Assembly: GCA_002343455.1 (NCBI GenBank)
Contig: DDSR01000031.1
Span: 1-9,873 of the forward strand
Reading direction: 5' to 3'
DNA length: 9,873 bases
From: Deltaproteobacteria bacterium UBA2385
GTDB taxonomy: Bacteria > Myxococcota_A > UBA796 > UBA2385
The position numbers and the translations under genes are program-made. Below the pieces are notes generated by a model that had not been told where the DNA came from, made no database searches, and was given only the letters and a program-made list of their open reading frames with translations. Position 1 is the stretch's first letter. Every line of letters starts with the position of its first letter. Positions 1 through 5,609 of this stretch are shown here, piece after piece.

Positions 1-114
1 GCTGCCGCTGTCGTCCTCTTCCTCGTCGAGGAAGTCGAACTCGTCGTCGTCGGCAGCCCAAGCGGCCGGCGCGAGCAGGGAGAGGGCCAGGGAGAGGAGC
101 AGGGAGCGGACCAT
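1..114 (-). CDS. N-terminus of a secreted acidic protein (partial)
   Basis: The leftward frame opens with ATG at 114-112 and stays open to the window edge, giving 38 residues. It begins MVRSLLLSLALSLLAPAAWA: one basic residue, a leucine-rich hydrophobic core of about 13 residues and an Ala-X-Ala cleavage region. The mature part starts as ADDDEFDFLDEEEDDS, which is extremely acidic. This is a textbook Sec signal peptide with a predicted cut near residue 20-21, so the product is exported to the periplasm or beyond. The absence of a Cys at the cut site argues against a lipoprotein. The rest of the gene lies outside the window, so no function can be assigned. It is divergent from the operon starting at 227. 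No clear Shine-Dalgarno is seen upstream of the ATG. Confidence 0.75.
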   Translation of the reverse strand, partial: MVRSLLLSLALSLLAPAAWAADDDEFDFLDEEEDDSGS

Positions 115-161
115 GAGGCTGCCGGGATGAAGAGGGCCGGGTTCGCACGTCGGGGCGCGGG

Positions 162-179
162 CGGGCATGATATTGCCCG
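162..179. promoter_or_regulatory. inverted repeat CGGGCA-N6-TGCCCG in the divergent intergenic region
   Basis: A perfect 6-bp inverted repeat (CGGGCA at 162-167, TGCCCG at 174-179) encloses the AT-rich hexamer TGATAT. It sits in the 112-bp gap between two divergent genes and overlaps the candidate leftward -10 box. An operator is plausible, as is a short hairpin. The sequence alone does not decide between them. Confidence 0.3.
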
Positions 180-196
180 GGCCCCCTGGCGCGCAA
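167..196 (-). promoter_or_regulatory. candidate leftward promoter for the secreted-protein gene
   Basis: On the minus strand TTGCGC (196-191) is followed after 18 bases by TATCAT (172-167), a fair match to sigma-70-type -35 and -10 boxes. The -10 lies 52 bases before the ATG at 114. It is the only AT-rich patch in the divergent gap, which supports it, but the -35 match is partial. Confidence 0.3.
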
Positions 197-226
197 CACC
201 GAGCGCCTCGGATCGAGGGACAAGCC

Positions 227-895
227 GTGGACGAGCCGCTGGTGATGGACCCCGAGCTGGCCGGCTCGCCTGCCCTGGCCGACCGGGCCGAGGCCGTCCG
301 CGACTACCTCGTCGCGGTCCGCGGCGGTGCGCCCTTCCTCTCCGCCGTCGACGAGCGGCTGCTGGTGGGCTGGCTCAGCGAGGGCGTGCCGGTGCTGGCC
401 ATCGCCGCGGCCATCGACGCCGTCGCCGAGCGCCGCCGCCGTCGCCGGGCCCGGGGCCGGATGGGCCTGTCCTCCTGCACCAAGGAGCTCGGCAAGCAGG
501 CTGCGGCCCCGCCGGTCGACTCGACGCCCTCTTCGGGGCGCCTGGCCGGCTTGCTGGGCGAGCTGCGGGCCATGGCGGTGGATGCCTCCCTGGAGCCCGA
601 GCGCGCGGCCCTCTGCGCCGAGCTGCAGGCCCTGGACAGCAGCGCCGCCCACCCCGACGAGCTGGGGCGGGCCGCGGCCCTGGCCATCCGAGGCTTCCAC
701 GCCGCCGCCTGGGTCGCCGCCAGCGCGGAGCACGGCGCGCTGCGCGCCCAGGCCGAGGCCCTGCTGGAGCCCCTGCGGAGCTCGCTGGCCGAGGCGGAGT
801 GGGCCGAGCTGGTCGAAGAGCAGGCTCGGGACCTGCTCCGGAGGCGCTTCCCCGCCGTGTCCGCCAAGCGGGTGTGGGATACCCTCTCGGCGTGA
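227..895 (+). CDS. hypothetical helical protein, first gene of the helicase-loader/hrpB operon
   Basis: The product has 222 residues. I choose the GTG at 227 because GAGGGA at 215-220 lies six bases upstream; an in-frame ATG at 245 is an alternative. The sequence is Ala/Leu/Glu/Arg-rich and almost certainly all helical, with no signal peptide or membrane segment. Residues 24-74 (YLVAVRGGAPFLSAVDERLL.., then W-x3-GVP, then AIDAV ending in six arginines at 69-74) resemble short helical domains seen in proteins encoded beside primosome or helicase-loader genes in related bacteria; this is a loose pattern memory, not a family assignment. The stop overlaps the next start by four bases (GTGA at 892-895), so the gene is probably translationally coupled to the DnaC-like ATPase and may act with it. 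No catalytic motif is visible. Confidence 0.75.
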   Translation: MDEPLVMDPELAGSPALADRAEAVRDYLVAVRGGAPFLSAVDERLLVGWLSEGVPVLAIAAAIDAVAERRRRRRARGRMGLSSCTKELGKQAAAPPVDSTPSSGRLAGLLGELRAMAVDASLEPERAALCAELQALDSSAAHPDELGRAAALAIRGFHAAAWVAASAEHGALRAQAEALLEPLRSSLAEAEWAELVEEQARDLLRRRFPAVSAKRVWDTLSA

Positions 896-1770
896 GCGAC
901 GCCCCCCTGACCACCCTCCCGCCCGAGGCCGCCCCCGTCAAGGGCGCGCAGGGCTGCCCGCGCTGCAAGGGCCATGGCTACCTCGTCCTGGCCGGCGCCG
1001 GGCAGGCGCGCGCCGAGCTCTGCGCCTGCGTGCCGACCTGCCCCCGCTGCGGCGGCGTCGGGCGCGTCTCGGTTCAGCGCGAGGGCGCCCTGCTCAGCGG
1101 ACGCTGCCGCTGCCGGCAGCTCCACGACCGCATCGACCACTTCAACTGGGCCCAGGTGCCCGCCCGCCACGCCGAGGCCACCATCGCGGGCTTCGTGCAC
1201 GGGGCGCTTCAGCACGACAAGGAGAAGCTGGACGCCCTCCAGAAGGGGGTCGGTCCCTGGCTGGACGCCTTCGATCCGCTCAAGCCGCGCGGCCTCGTCC
1301 TGCACGGCCCCGTCGGCCGCGGCAAGACCCACCTGCTGGTCGGCATCACCCGCGATCTCGTCTTCAAGCACGGCGCCATCGTGCGCTTCGTCGAGTTCAG
1401 CCGCCTGCTCGGCCAGCTGAAGGAGGCCTACAGCCGGGGCGAGGGCGACACCGCCTTGCTGACCGAGCTGGCCGAGGTCCCCATCCTGGCCATCGACGAG
1501 CTCGGCAAGGGCCGCCTGACCGACTGGGAGCTGGCCATCATCGACGAGATCATCAGCCGCCGCTACAACGCCATGCGCTGCACCCTGGCCACCACGAACT
1601 ACGAGCCCAAGCCCGCCACGGGCGTGCGCGAGGTCAACCTCGCCATGGTCGAAGGCAGCCGCCAGACCCTGGGCGACCGGGTCGGCGACCGCGTCTTCAG
1701 CCGCCTGCGCGAGATGGCCAGCTTCGTCTACGTCGGCGGCATCGATATGCGCCCCGTGCTCGGCGGTTGA
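892..1770 (+). CDS. DnaC-like AAA+ ATPase (putative replicative helicase loader) with N-terminal cysteine cluster
   Basis: The product has 292 residues starting at GTG 892, inside the stop of the preceding gene. Residues 22-74 hold four cysteine pairs: CPRCKGHG (22-29), CAC (44-46), CPRCGGVG (50-57) and CRC (72-74). Two of them match the CxxCxGxG knuckle of DnaJ, so a zinc-binding module is likely. The AAA+ domain follows: Walker A GPVGRGKTH (139-147), Walker B ILAIDELG (198-205), sensor-1 region TLATTNY (231-237), and a C-terminal RVGDRVFSRLREM segment as in DnaC/IstB-type ATPases, where the arginine finger and sensor lie. DnaC family members load the DnaB helicase onto DNA. IstB, the transposon relative, is less likely because no transposase gene is nearby. 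An upstream open extension in this frame (from 127) is an artefact of high GC overlapping the first gene. The stop overlaps the next gene's TTG start. Confidence 0.85.
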   Translation: MSDAPLTTLPPEAAPVKGAQGCPRCKGHGYLVLAGAGQARAELCACVPTCPRCGGVGRVSVQREGALLSGRCRCRQLHDRIDHFNWAQVPARHAEATIAGFVHGALQHDKEKLDALQKGVGPWLDAFDPLKPRGLVLHGPVGRGKTHLLVGITRDLVFKHGAIVRFVEFSRLLGQLKEAYSRGEGDTALLTELAEVPILAIDELGKGRLTDWELAIIDEIISRRYNAMRCTLATTNYEPKPATGVREVNLAMVEGSRQTLGDRVGDRVFSRLREMASFVYVGGIDMRPVLGG

Positions 1771-4247
1771 GGGCCTCGCTCCCGGTCGACGCCCACCTCG
1801 ACGCGCTGGGCGAGGCCCTCGCCCGACACGGCGCCGCCGTGCTCGTGGCCCCGCCGGGCACCGGCAAGAGCACCCGGGTCCCGCCCTTCCTGCTCGATCG
1901 AGTCCCTCCCGAGAGCTCCGTCCTGCTGCTCCAACCTCGCCGGGCCGCTGCTCGCCTGCTGGCCGCCCGCATCGCCGCCGAGCGGGGCCAGCCCCTGGGC
2001 GAGGAGGTCGGCTACCGGGTCCGCCACGAGTCCCGGCGCTCGGCCCGCACCCGGCTGGAGGTGCTGACCGAGGGCCTGCTGACCCGCCGCCTGCTGGACG
2101 ACCCGCTCCTGGAAGCAGGTGCCTGGGGCCGCCCCGTCGGCGCCGTCGTGCTCGACGAGGTCCACGAGCGCGGGCTCAACGTCGACCTCGCCCTGGCCCT
2201 GCTCGACGAGGTCCGGCAGGCCCGGCCCGAGCTGCTGCTGGTCCTGATGTCCGCCACCATCGATCCGGGCCCCTTCTCCCGCTACCTGGGCGAGGCCCCC
2301 GTCCTGCGGGTGGAGGCCCGCACCTTCCCCGTCGAGGTCGAGCACCAGGGCCCCGACCTCGATCCCGCCGATCGGGAGGCCCCCGCCCGCGTCGCCCGGG
2401 CCGTGCGCGAGGGGCTGCGCCGAAGTGAAGGCGATCTGCTCGCCTTCCTGCCTGGTGTGGCGGAGATCCAGCAGGTGGCGGCCTTGTTGGCCGATCTCGG
2501 CCCCGAGGTCGCCGTCCTCCCGCTGCACGGCAGCCTGCCCTCTTCGACCCAGGATCTCGCCCTGCGCGAGGGCCCGCCGCCGGGCGCAGGCCGCAAGGTG
2601 GTGCTCTCCACCGACCTCGCCGAGACCAGCCTGACCATCCCCGGCGTGCGCGTCGTCGTCGACAGCGGCCTCTGCCGGCGGCCGACCCTGGACCCCGCCA
2701 GCGGCCTGGAGCGCCTGCGCACCGTGCTCATCAGCAGGGCCTCGGCCGAGCAGCGGGCCGGGCGAGCCGGGCGGACCGGGCCGGGCCTCTGCCTGCGCTT
2801 GTGGAGCGCTCACCAGCACAGCCGGCGGGAGGAGGACTCCGTCGCCGAGATCCAGCGCCTCGACCTCGCCCCCACCGCGCTGGCCGTGGCCGCCTGGGGC
2901 TCGCCGCCGCGCTGGCTGGACCCGCCGCCCGCGGCCGCCTGGGCTCAGGCGCAGGGCCTGCTTAGCGACCTGGGGGCCCTCGACGGGCGAGGCCTCACCA
3001 GCCTCGGGAGGCGCCTCGCGGCCCTACCGGTCCACCCGCGGGTCGGTCGGATGCTGCTGGAGGCCCGAGGCAGCCCCACCGCCGCGGCGCTCGCTGCGCT
3101 GCTGGAGGAGCGGGACCCCTGGCCGAGGGGGGATCGCACGCCGGTCGAGCAGCGCCTGCGGGCGGTGCTGGGAGGTCCCGGCGGGAGCGCCTCCCAGGCA
3201 GGACTGTCCTCTGTTCGAGAGGCGGCCCGCCAGCTCGCGCGGCTCGTCGAGGGCGGTCGGCCGCTCAGCGTCGACGAGCTGATCCTCTGCCTGCTGGCCG
3301 GCTTCCCCGAGCGCCTGGGGCGGCGGCGTCAGGCGGGAGAGCCCCGGGTCCAGCTCGCCAGCGGCCGAGGCGCCGTCCTCGCCCCCGACGCCCAGGACGA
3401 CGGGGCCGAGTGGATCGTCGCCATCACGCTGCGGGCCCCGGCCCGGGGCGAGGACCGGGTCGAGCTCTGTTTGCCCCTGACGGCGGAGGAGGTCGCGCGC
3501 CTGCCCCGGCAGCGGCACCGGACCAGCGCCTGGGAGGAGGAGCGGCAGGCCGTCGTCGCTCGGGCGGAGGAGCGCTTCGGCGCCCTGGTCCTGAGCCAGC
3601 GCGAGGTCCAGCCCGATCTGGCCGAGGCCGCCCAGGCCCTGGTCCAGGTGCTCCAGCGCGAGCCGACCCGGCTGCTGGACCCCTCTGCCGCGACGAGGGG
3701 CCTGGTGCACCGGGTCCTCTACCTGCGGCAACGCCGGGGGCTCGGCCCCGAGTGGGAAGAGCTCGACGACGCGCTGAGAGCCGTGCTTCCCGCCCTCTGC
3801 CAGGGCCGCCGCCGCCTCTCCGATCTGCGCGGCGGCGACCTCCACGACCTGCTGCGGGCCCAGCTCGGCTACGCCCTGTTGGCCGAGCTCGACCGCCTCG
3901 CCCCGTCGAGCTTCCGCCTGCCCACCGGTCGAGAGGTCGAACTCGACTACGATCCCCAGGCCCGCCAGGGGGCCGGTCCGGTGTTGCGGGCTCGGATCCA
4001 GCAGCTCCTGGGGCTGGATCGCACGCCCACTGTACTCGGGGGCGCCGAGCCGGTGACCCTGCACCTGCTGGCCCCCAACGACCGTCCGGTGCAAGTGACG
4101 ACCGACCTCGCGGGCTTCTGGGTGCGCACCTGGCCGGAGGTGCGCAAGGACCTGCGGGGGCGCTACCCGCGGCACTCGTGGCCGGAGGACCCGCTGACGG
4201 CGGCGCCGCAGGACCGGCCGGCGCGGCGGGGGGTGGGGCGGGGGTGA
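1767..4247 (+). CDS. hrpB: ATP-dependent helicase HrpB
   Basis: The product has 826 residues, close to the roughly 810 of E. coli HrpB. DEAH/RHA-type helicase motifs are present in order: Walker A APPGTGKST (28-36), QPRRAAARLLAARIA (56-70, motif Ia), VTEGLL-like LTEGLLTR (100-107), DEVH (130-133), MSAT (161-164), LAETSLTIPG (motif V) and QRAGRAGR (329-336, motif VI). The C-terminus carries the HrpB-specific end, with RLPTGREVELDYD, APNDRPVQVTTDLAGFW and RYPRHSWPEDP (799-809). HrpB is a cytoplasmic RNA-helicase-like enzyme of poorly defined role. The start is TTG at 1767, which overlaps the preceding TGA as TTGA; it gives the expected N-terminus (LPVDAHLDALGEAL) only a few residues before the first helix. 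The same frame is open far upstream (to 327), but that part antisense-free reading overlaps the two genes before it and has low complexity, so I reject it. Confidence 0.95.
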   Translation: MRASLPVDAHLDALGEALARHGAAVLVAPPGTGKSTRVPPFLLDRVPPESSVLLLQPRRAAARLLAARIAAERGQPLGEEVGYRVRHESRRSARTRLEVLTEGLLTRRLLDDPLLEAGAWGRPVGAVVLDEVHERGLNVDLALALLDEVRQARPELLLVLMSATIDPGPFSRYLGEAPVLRVEARTFPVEVEHQGPDLDPADREAPARVARAVREGLRRSEGDLLAFLPGVAEIQQVAALLADLGPEVAVLPLHGSLPSSTQDLALREGPPPGAGRKVVLSTDLAETSLTIPGVRVVVDSGLCRRPTLDPASGLERLRTVLISRASAEQRAGRAGRTGPGLCLRLWSAHQHSRREEDSVAEIQRLDLAPTALAVAAWGSPPRWLDPPPAAAWAQAQGLLSDLGALDGRGLTSLGRRLAALPVHPRVGRMLLEARGSPTAAALAALLEERDPWPRGDRTPVEQRLRAVLGGPGGSASQAGLSSVREAARQLARLVEGGRPLSVDELILCLLAGFPERLGRRRQAGEPRVQLASGRGAVLAPDAQDDGAEWIVAITLRAPARGEDRVELCLPLTAEEVARLPRQRHRTSAWEEERQAVVARAEERFGALVLSQREVQPDLAEAAQALVQVLQREPTRLLDPSAATRGLVHRVLYLRQRRGLGPEWEELDDALRAVLPALCQGRRRLSDLRGGDLHDLLRAQLGYALLAELDRLAPSSFRLPTGREVELDYDPQARQGAGPVLRARIQQLLGLDRTPTVLGGAEPVTLHLLAPNDRPVQVTTDLAGFWVRTWPEVRKDLRGRYPRHSWPEDPLTAAPQDRPARRGVGRG

Positions 4248-4255
4248 GGTGCCTC

Positions 4256-4296
4256 CCACGCTCGCTCCAGGCCCAACCCGAGGGAGGTCAGCGTGG
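4256..4296. terminator. possible hairpin terminator after hrpB
   Basis: CCACGCT (4256-4262) pairs perfectly with AGCGTGG (4290-4296) across a 27-base loop, nine bases after the hrpB stop. A competing stem CCTCCC/GGGAGG (4252-4257 with 4282-4287) is also possible. No T-run follows, so an intrinsic terminator is only tentative. The hairpin lies between two converging reading frames, hrpB and the leftward short ORF at 4377-4297. Confidence 0.25.
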
Positions 4297-4377
4297 TCAT
4301 TGCGGGTGGTACTCCTCATACTCCCCGCGGATCAGGGGTTGCCGGATGGTGCTGTTCTTCGGGGTGCTCGCGACCAT
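4297..4377 (-). CDS. 26-residue leader ORF of site A, ending in an RHS motif
   Basis: ATG at 4377-4375 opens a leftward frame that reads MVASTPKNSTIRQPLI, then RGEYEEYHP, then Gln and a TGA stop. RGEYEEYHP is the same peptide that begins the RHS domain of the gene at 5535, and the number of residues between MV and RGEYEEYHP is 14 in both. The frame therefore looks like the 5' end of an RHS-tip gene whose downstream part is missing. No Shine-Dalgarno precedes the ATG; a TAGGCT box lies six bases before it. Whether it is translated is unknown. It may be an unoccupied fusion site or a broken remnant. Confidence 0.35.
   Translation of the reverse strand: MVASTPKNSTIRQPLIRGEYEEYHPQ
4303..4329 (-). 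repeat. 27-bp perfect inverted repeat, left copy
   Basis: The reverse complement of these 27 bases, beginning CGCGGGGAGTATGAGGAG, is identical to 5583-5609. The match stops at both ends exactly. The two copies bracket the recombinase gene in inverted orientation and each encodes RGEYEEYHP outward. A third copy at 9036-9056 matches 19 of 21 bases. Confidence 0.9.
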
Positions 4378-4390
4378 GGGGCCAGCCTAC
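4303..4390 (-). other. site A: left 88-bp recombination-like site facing away from the recombinase
   Basis: Read on the minus strand from 4390, the site has three parts. A 22-base left arm (4390-4369) reads GTAGGCTGGCCCCATGGTCG plus CG. A 39-base spacer (4368-4330) follows. The right arm is the 27-base RHS-coding repeat (4329-4303). Site B at 5522-5609 has the same length, order and spacing on the opposite strand. The arms match at 15 of 22 and 27 of 27 positions, while the spacers match at only about 12 of 39, which is background. Conserved arms around a free spacer fit a protein-recognised site or a start-plus-motif coding module. The 4248-4596 gap holds this site and a palindrome; I see no other gene in it. 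Confidence 0.55.
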
Positions 4391-4518
4391 CACGTGGCCT
4401 TCTGGAAGGTTTGAGGTGTCGGCGGCAACGTCCTCCTGTCGACGGCCTGAGGCGGATTCTTCGACTGCGCGGAGGACCGAGGGGTTCAGCCTGGGCGTTG
4501 CGGCACGTGCCGGAGGCC

Positions 4519-4533
4519 GAGACCACTGGTCTC
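4519..4533. promoter_or_regulatory. palindrome GAGACC-ACT-GGTCTC upstream of the recombinase
   Basis: A perfect 6-bp inverted repeat with a 3-base centre lies 63 bases before the recombinase ATG. It is a plausible operator or recombinase-binding site. A differently spelled inverted repeat with centre AGT lies before the second recombinase (around 8114-8127) at the same distance from a shared TTCCGAG-N-AGG string. Confidence 0.3.
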
Positions 4534-4596
4534 AGGTGTTCCGAGTAGGTGCAGGCGCCTCAGTACCGTCTCACCCGGTGTCTGCTGGAGGACGGG

Positions 4597-5457
4597 ATGT
4601 TCGACGACATCATCCGCACCTGGCTCGCGGACGCACAGCGAAGGCCCGATCTGGCCAAGAGCACCAAGGTCGAGTACGGCCGCATTGCCCGCCACCTCAT
4701 CGCATGGCCCGGGGCCGAGGACAACGCCCATGCGCTTACCGACTACGTCGAGGCCCGTCGCAGCGCAGGGGTCGCTCCTCGAACCATCGTGCTGGAGCTG
4801 CGGGTCTTGTCGATCGCGACCCACTGGGCGGAGCGTCATCTCGGCGCTCCTCGGCCCCCGGTGCTGCCGAGGATCAAGGTCGACCAAAGGGTCTTCGCGC
4901 TCAACCACCGCACGCCGACCCCAGCCGAGGCGGCCGCTGCGATCCGGGCGATGGCCATAGACGACTGGCGCCTGGCGGTACGGCTCATCGCGGCGACCGG
5001 TGCACGCGCCGGCGAGGTCCTGGCCCTTCGCTGTTCGGATCTCGACCTGAGCTCCGGTCGGCTGGCGCTGGGCGCCTCGGAGGGTGCCGCAAAGACGGGC
5101 ATGCGGTGGTTCCCGCTCGACGCCGCGACCCTCCGAGCCCTCGATGGACGTGGCTCCGGCCCCACGCCCCTCCTCGACTTCTCGGGCCGGAAGTCGCCGC
5201 TTCAGGCCCTGCAGCGCCGACTGCGCGGTGCGTGTGAGGCAGCAGGCGTTCCCACCTTCACCCCGCATGGCCTTCGCCGCATGGTCGTTGGCCGCCTGAT
5301 CCGGGCCCAGGTCGACCCAGCGACGGCTGCCTCGCTCACGGGCCACTCGATCGACGTGATGCTGAAGCACTACCGCGAGGTCACCGACGAGGATCGCCGC
5401 ATTGCCGCAGAGCGCGCGATGCTCGGTGTCCTGGACGAGCTGCCCAGCGAGCGATGA
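4597..5457 (+). CDS. tyrosine recombinase / site-specific integrase (apparently intact)
   Basis: The product has 286 residues. The ATG at 4597 is preceded by GGAGGA (4587-4592) at four bases and aligns with the start of the paralogue at 8253; an in-frame upstream GTG at 4549 is less supported. Residues 1-90 form the helical core-binding (SAM-like) domain (DLAKSTKVEYGRIARHL; GVAPRTIVLELRVL). Residues 105-286 form the catalytic domain with all expected residues: Arg137 in TGARAGEVLAL, Lys166 in AAKTGMRWFPL, His224 and Arg227 in HGLRRM, His250 in LTGHSIDV and the nucleophile Tyr259 in LKHYREV. Such enzymes cut and rejoin DNA through a 3'-phosphotyrosine. The gene lies inside a 27-bp inverted repeat and directly upstream of an orphan RHS toxin tip, so the repeats are its likely targets. 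No excisionase-like gene is seen. Confidence 0.93.
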   Translation: MFDDIIRTWLADAQRRPDLAKSTKVEYGRIARHLIAWPGAEDNAHALTDYVEARRSAGVAPRTIVLELRVLSIATHWAERHLGAPRPPVLPRIKVDQRVFALNHRTPTPAEAAAAIRAMAIDDWRLAVRLIAATGARAGEVLALRCSDLDLSSGRLALGASEGAAKTGMRWFPLDAATLRALDGRGSGPTPLLDFSGRKSPLQALQRRLRGACEAAGVPTFTPHGLRRMVVGRLIRAQVDPATAASLTGHSIDVMLKHYREVTDEDRRIAAERAMLGVLDELPSER

Positions 5458-5497
5458 GCCGGCCCACAGCAGCCGGGTTCGCGGTCGGCGAGGAATA

Positions 5498-5510
5498 GCG
5501 CCATTGGCGC
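5498..5510. promoter_or_regulatory. palindrome GCGCCA-T-TGGCGC between recombinase and RHS tip
   Basis: A perfect 6-bp inverted repeat centred on one T, 40 bases after the recombinase stop and 24 bases before the RHS-tip GTG. Its right arm contains the TTGGCG that could serve as a -35 box for site B. It could be an operator or a weak hairpin. No T-run follows. Confidence 0.3.
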
Positions 5511-5537
5511 CCTGGCCGGTGGTAAGCTTGGTTCGTG
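5504..5537 (+). promoter_or_regulatory. candidate leaderless start signal of the RHS tip (site B)
   Basis: TTGGCG (5504-5509), 13 bases, TAAGCT (5523-5528), six bases, then GTG (5535). There is no Shine-Dalgarno. A TANNNT -10 box about six to seven bases before the start codon is typical of leaderless mRNAs in GC-rich bacteria. The TARGCT-N6-RTGGTCG arrangement is conserved at sites A and C. The 13-base gap to TTGGCG is too short for a normal sigma-70 -35, so that hexamer may be incidental even though site C has TTGACG at the same distance. Confidence 0.35.
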
Positions 5538-5609
5538 GTCGAGAATGCAGCCCGATTCCGTCCCAGCAAAGGCCCCCGCGGTCGCGGGGAGTATGAGGAG
5601 TACCACCCG
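5522..5609 (+). other. site B: right 88-bp recombination-like site fused in frame to the RHS toxin tip
   Basis: Left arm 5522-5543 (GTAAGCTTGGTTCGTGGTCG plus AG), 39-base spacer 5544-5582, and the 27-base repeat 5583-5609. It mirrors site A in length and order. Here the start codon in the left arm reads through the spacer into the RHS domain, so the site is functional as a 5' coding end. The spacer encodes 14 residues with no RHS character; RHS similarity begins only inside the repeat at YEEYHPYG. That places a junction at or just before the repeat. Confidence 0.55.

Noticed and set aside
304..1371. Long leftward open frame opposite the first two operon genes
   Set aside because: High-GC shadow frame with no recognisable motif; the plus-strand genes explain the region fully.
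327..1766. Upstream extension of the hrpB reading frame
   Set aside because: It overlaps two convincing genes in another frame, is low-complexity Pro/Arg/Ala, and HrpB homology begins only after the TTG at 1767.
892..1770. IstB-type transposon ATPase
   Set aside because: No istA-like transposase or terminal repeats nearby, and the gene is overlapped into an operon with hrpB.
3024..4319. Leftward 431-residue frame opposite hrpB
   Set aside because: Antisense shadow of hrpB codons (repeated Gln/Gly/Glu composition), no start signal.
4303..5609. Classical insertion sequence with DDE transposase ends
   Set aside because: The enzyme is a tyrosine recombinase, no target-site duplication is visible outside the repeats, and the repeats are coding RHS sequence rather than typical IS termini.
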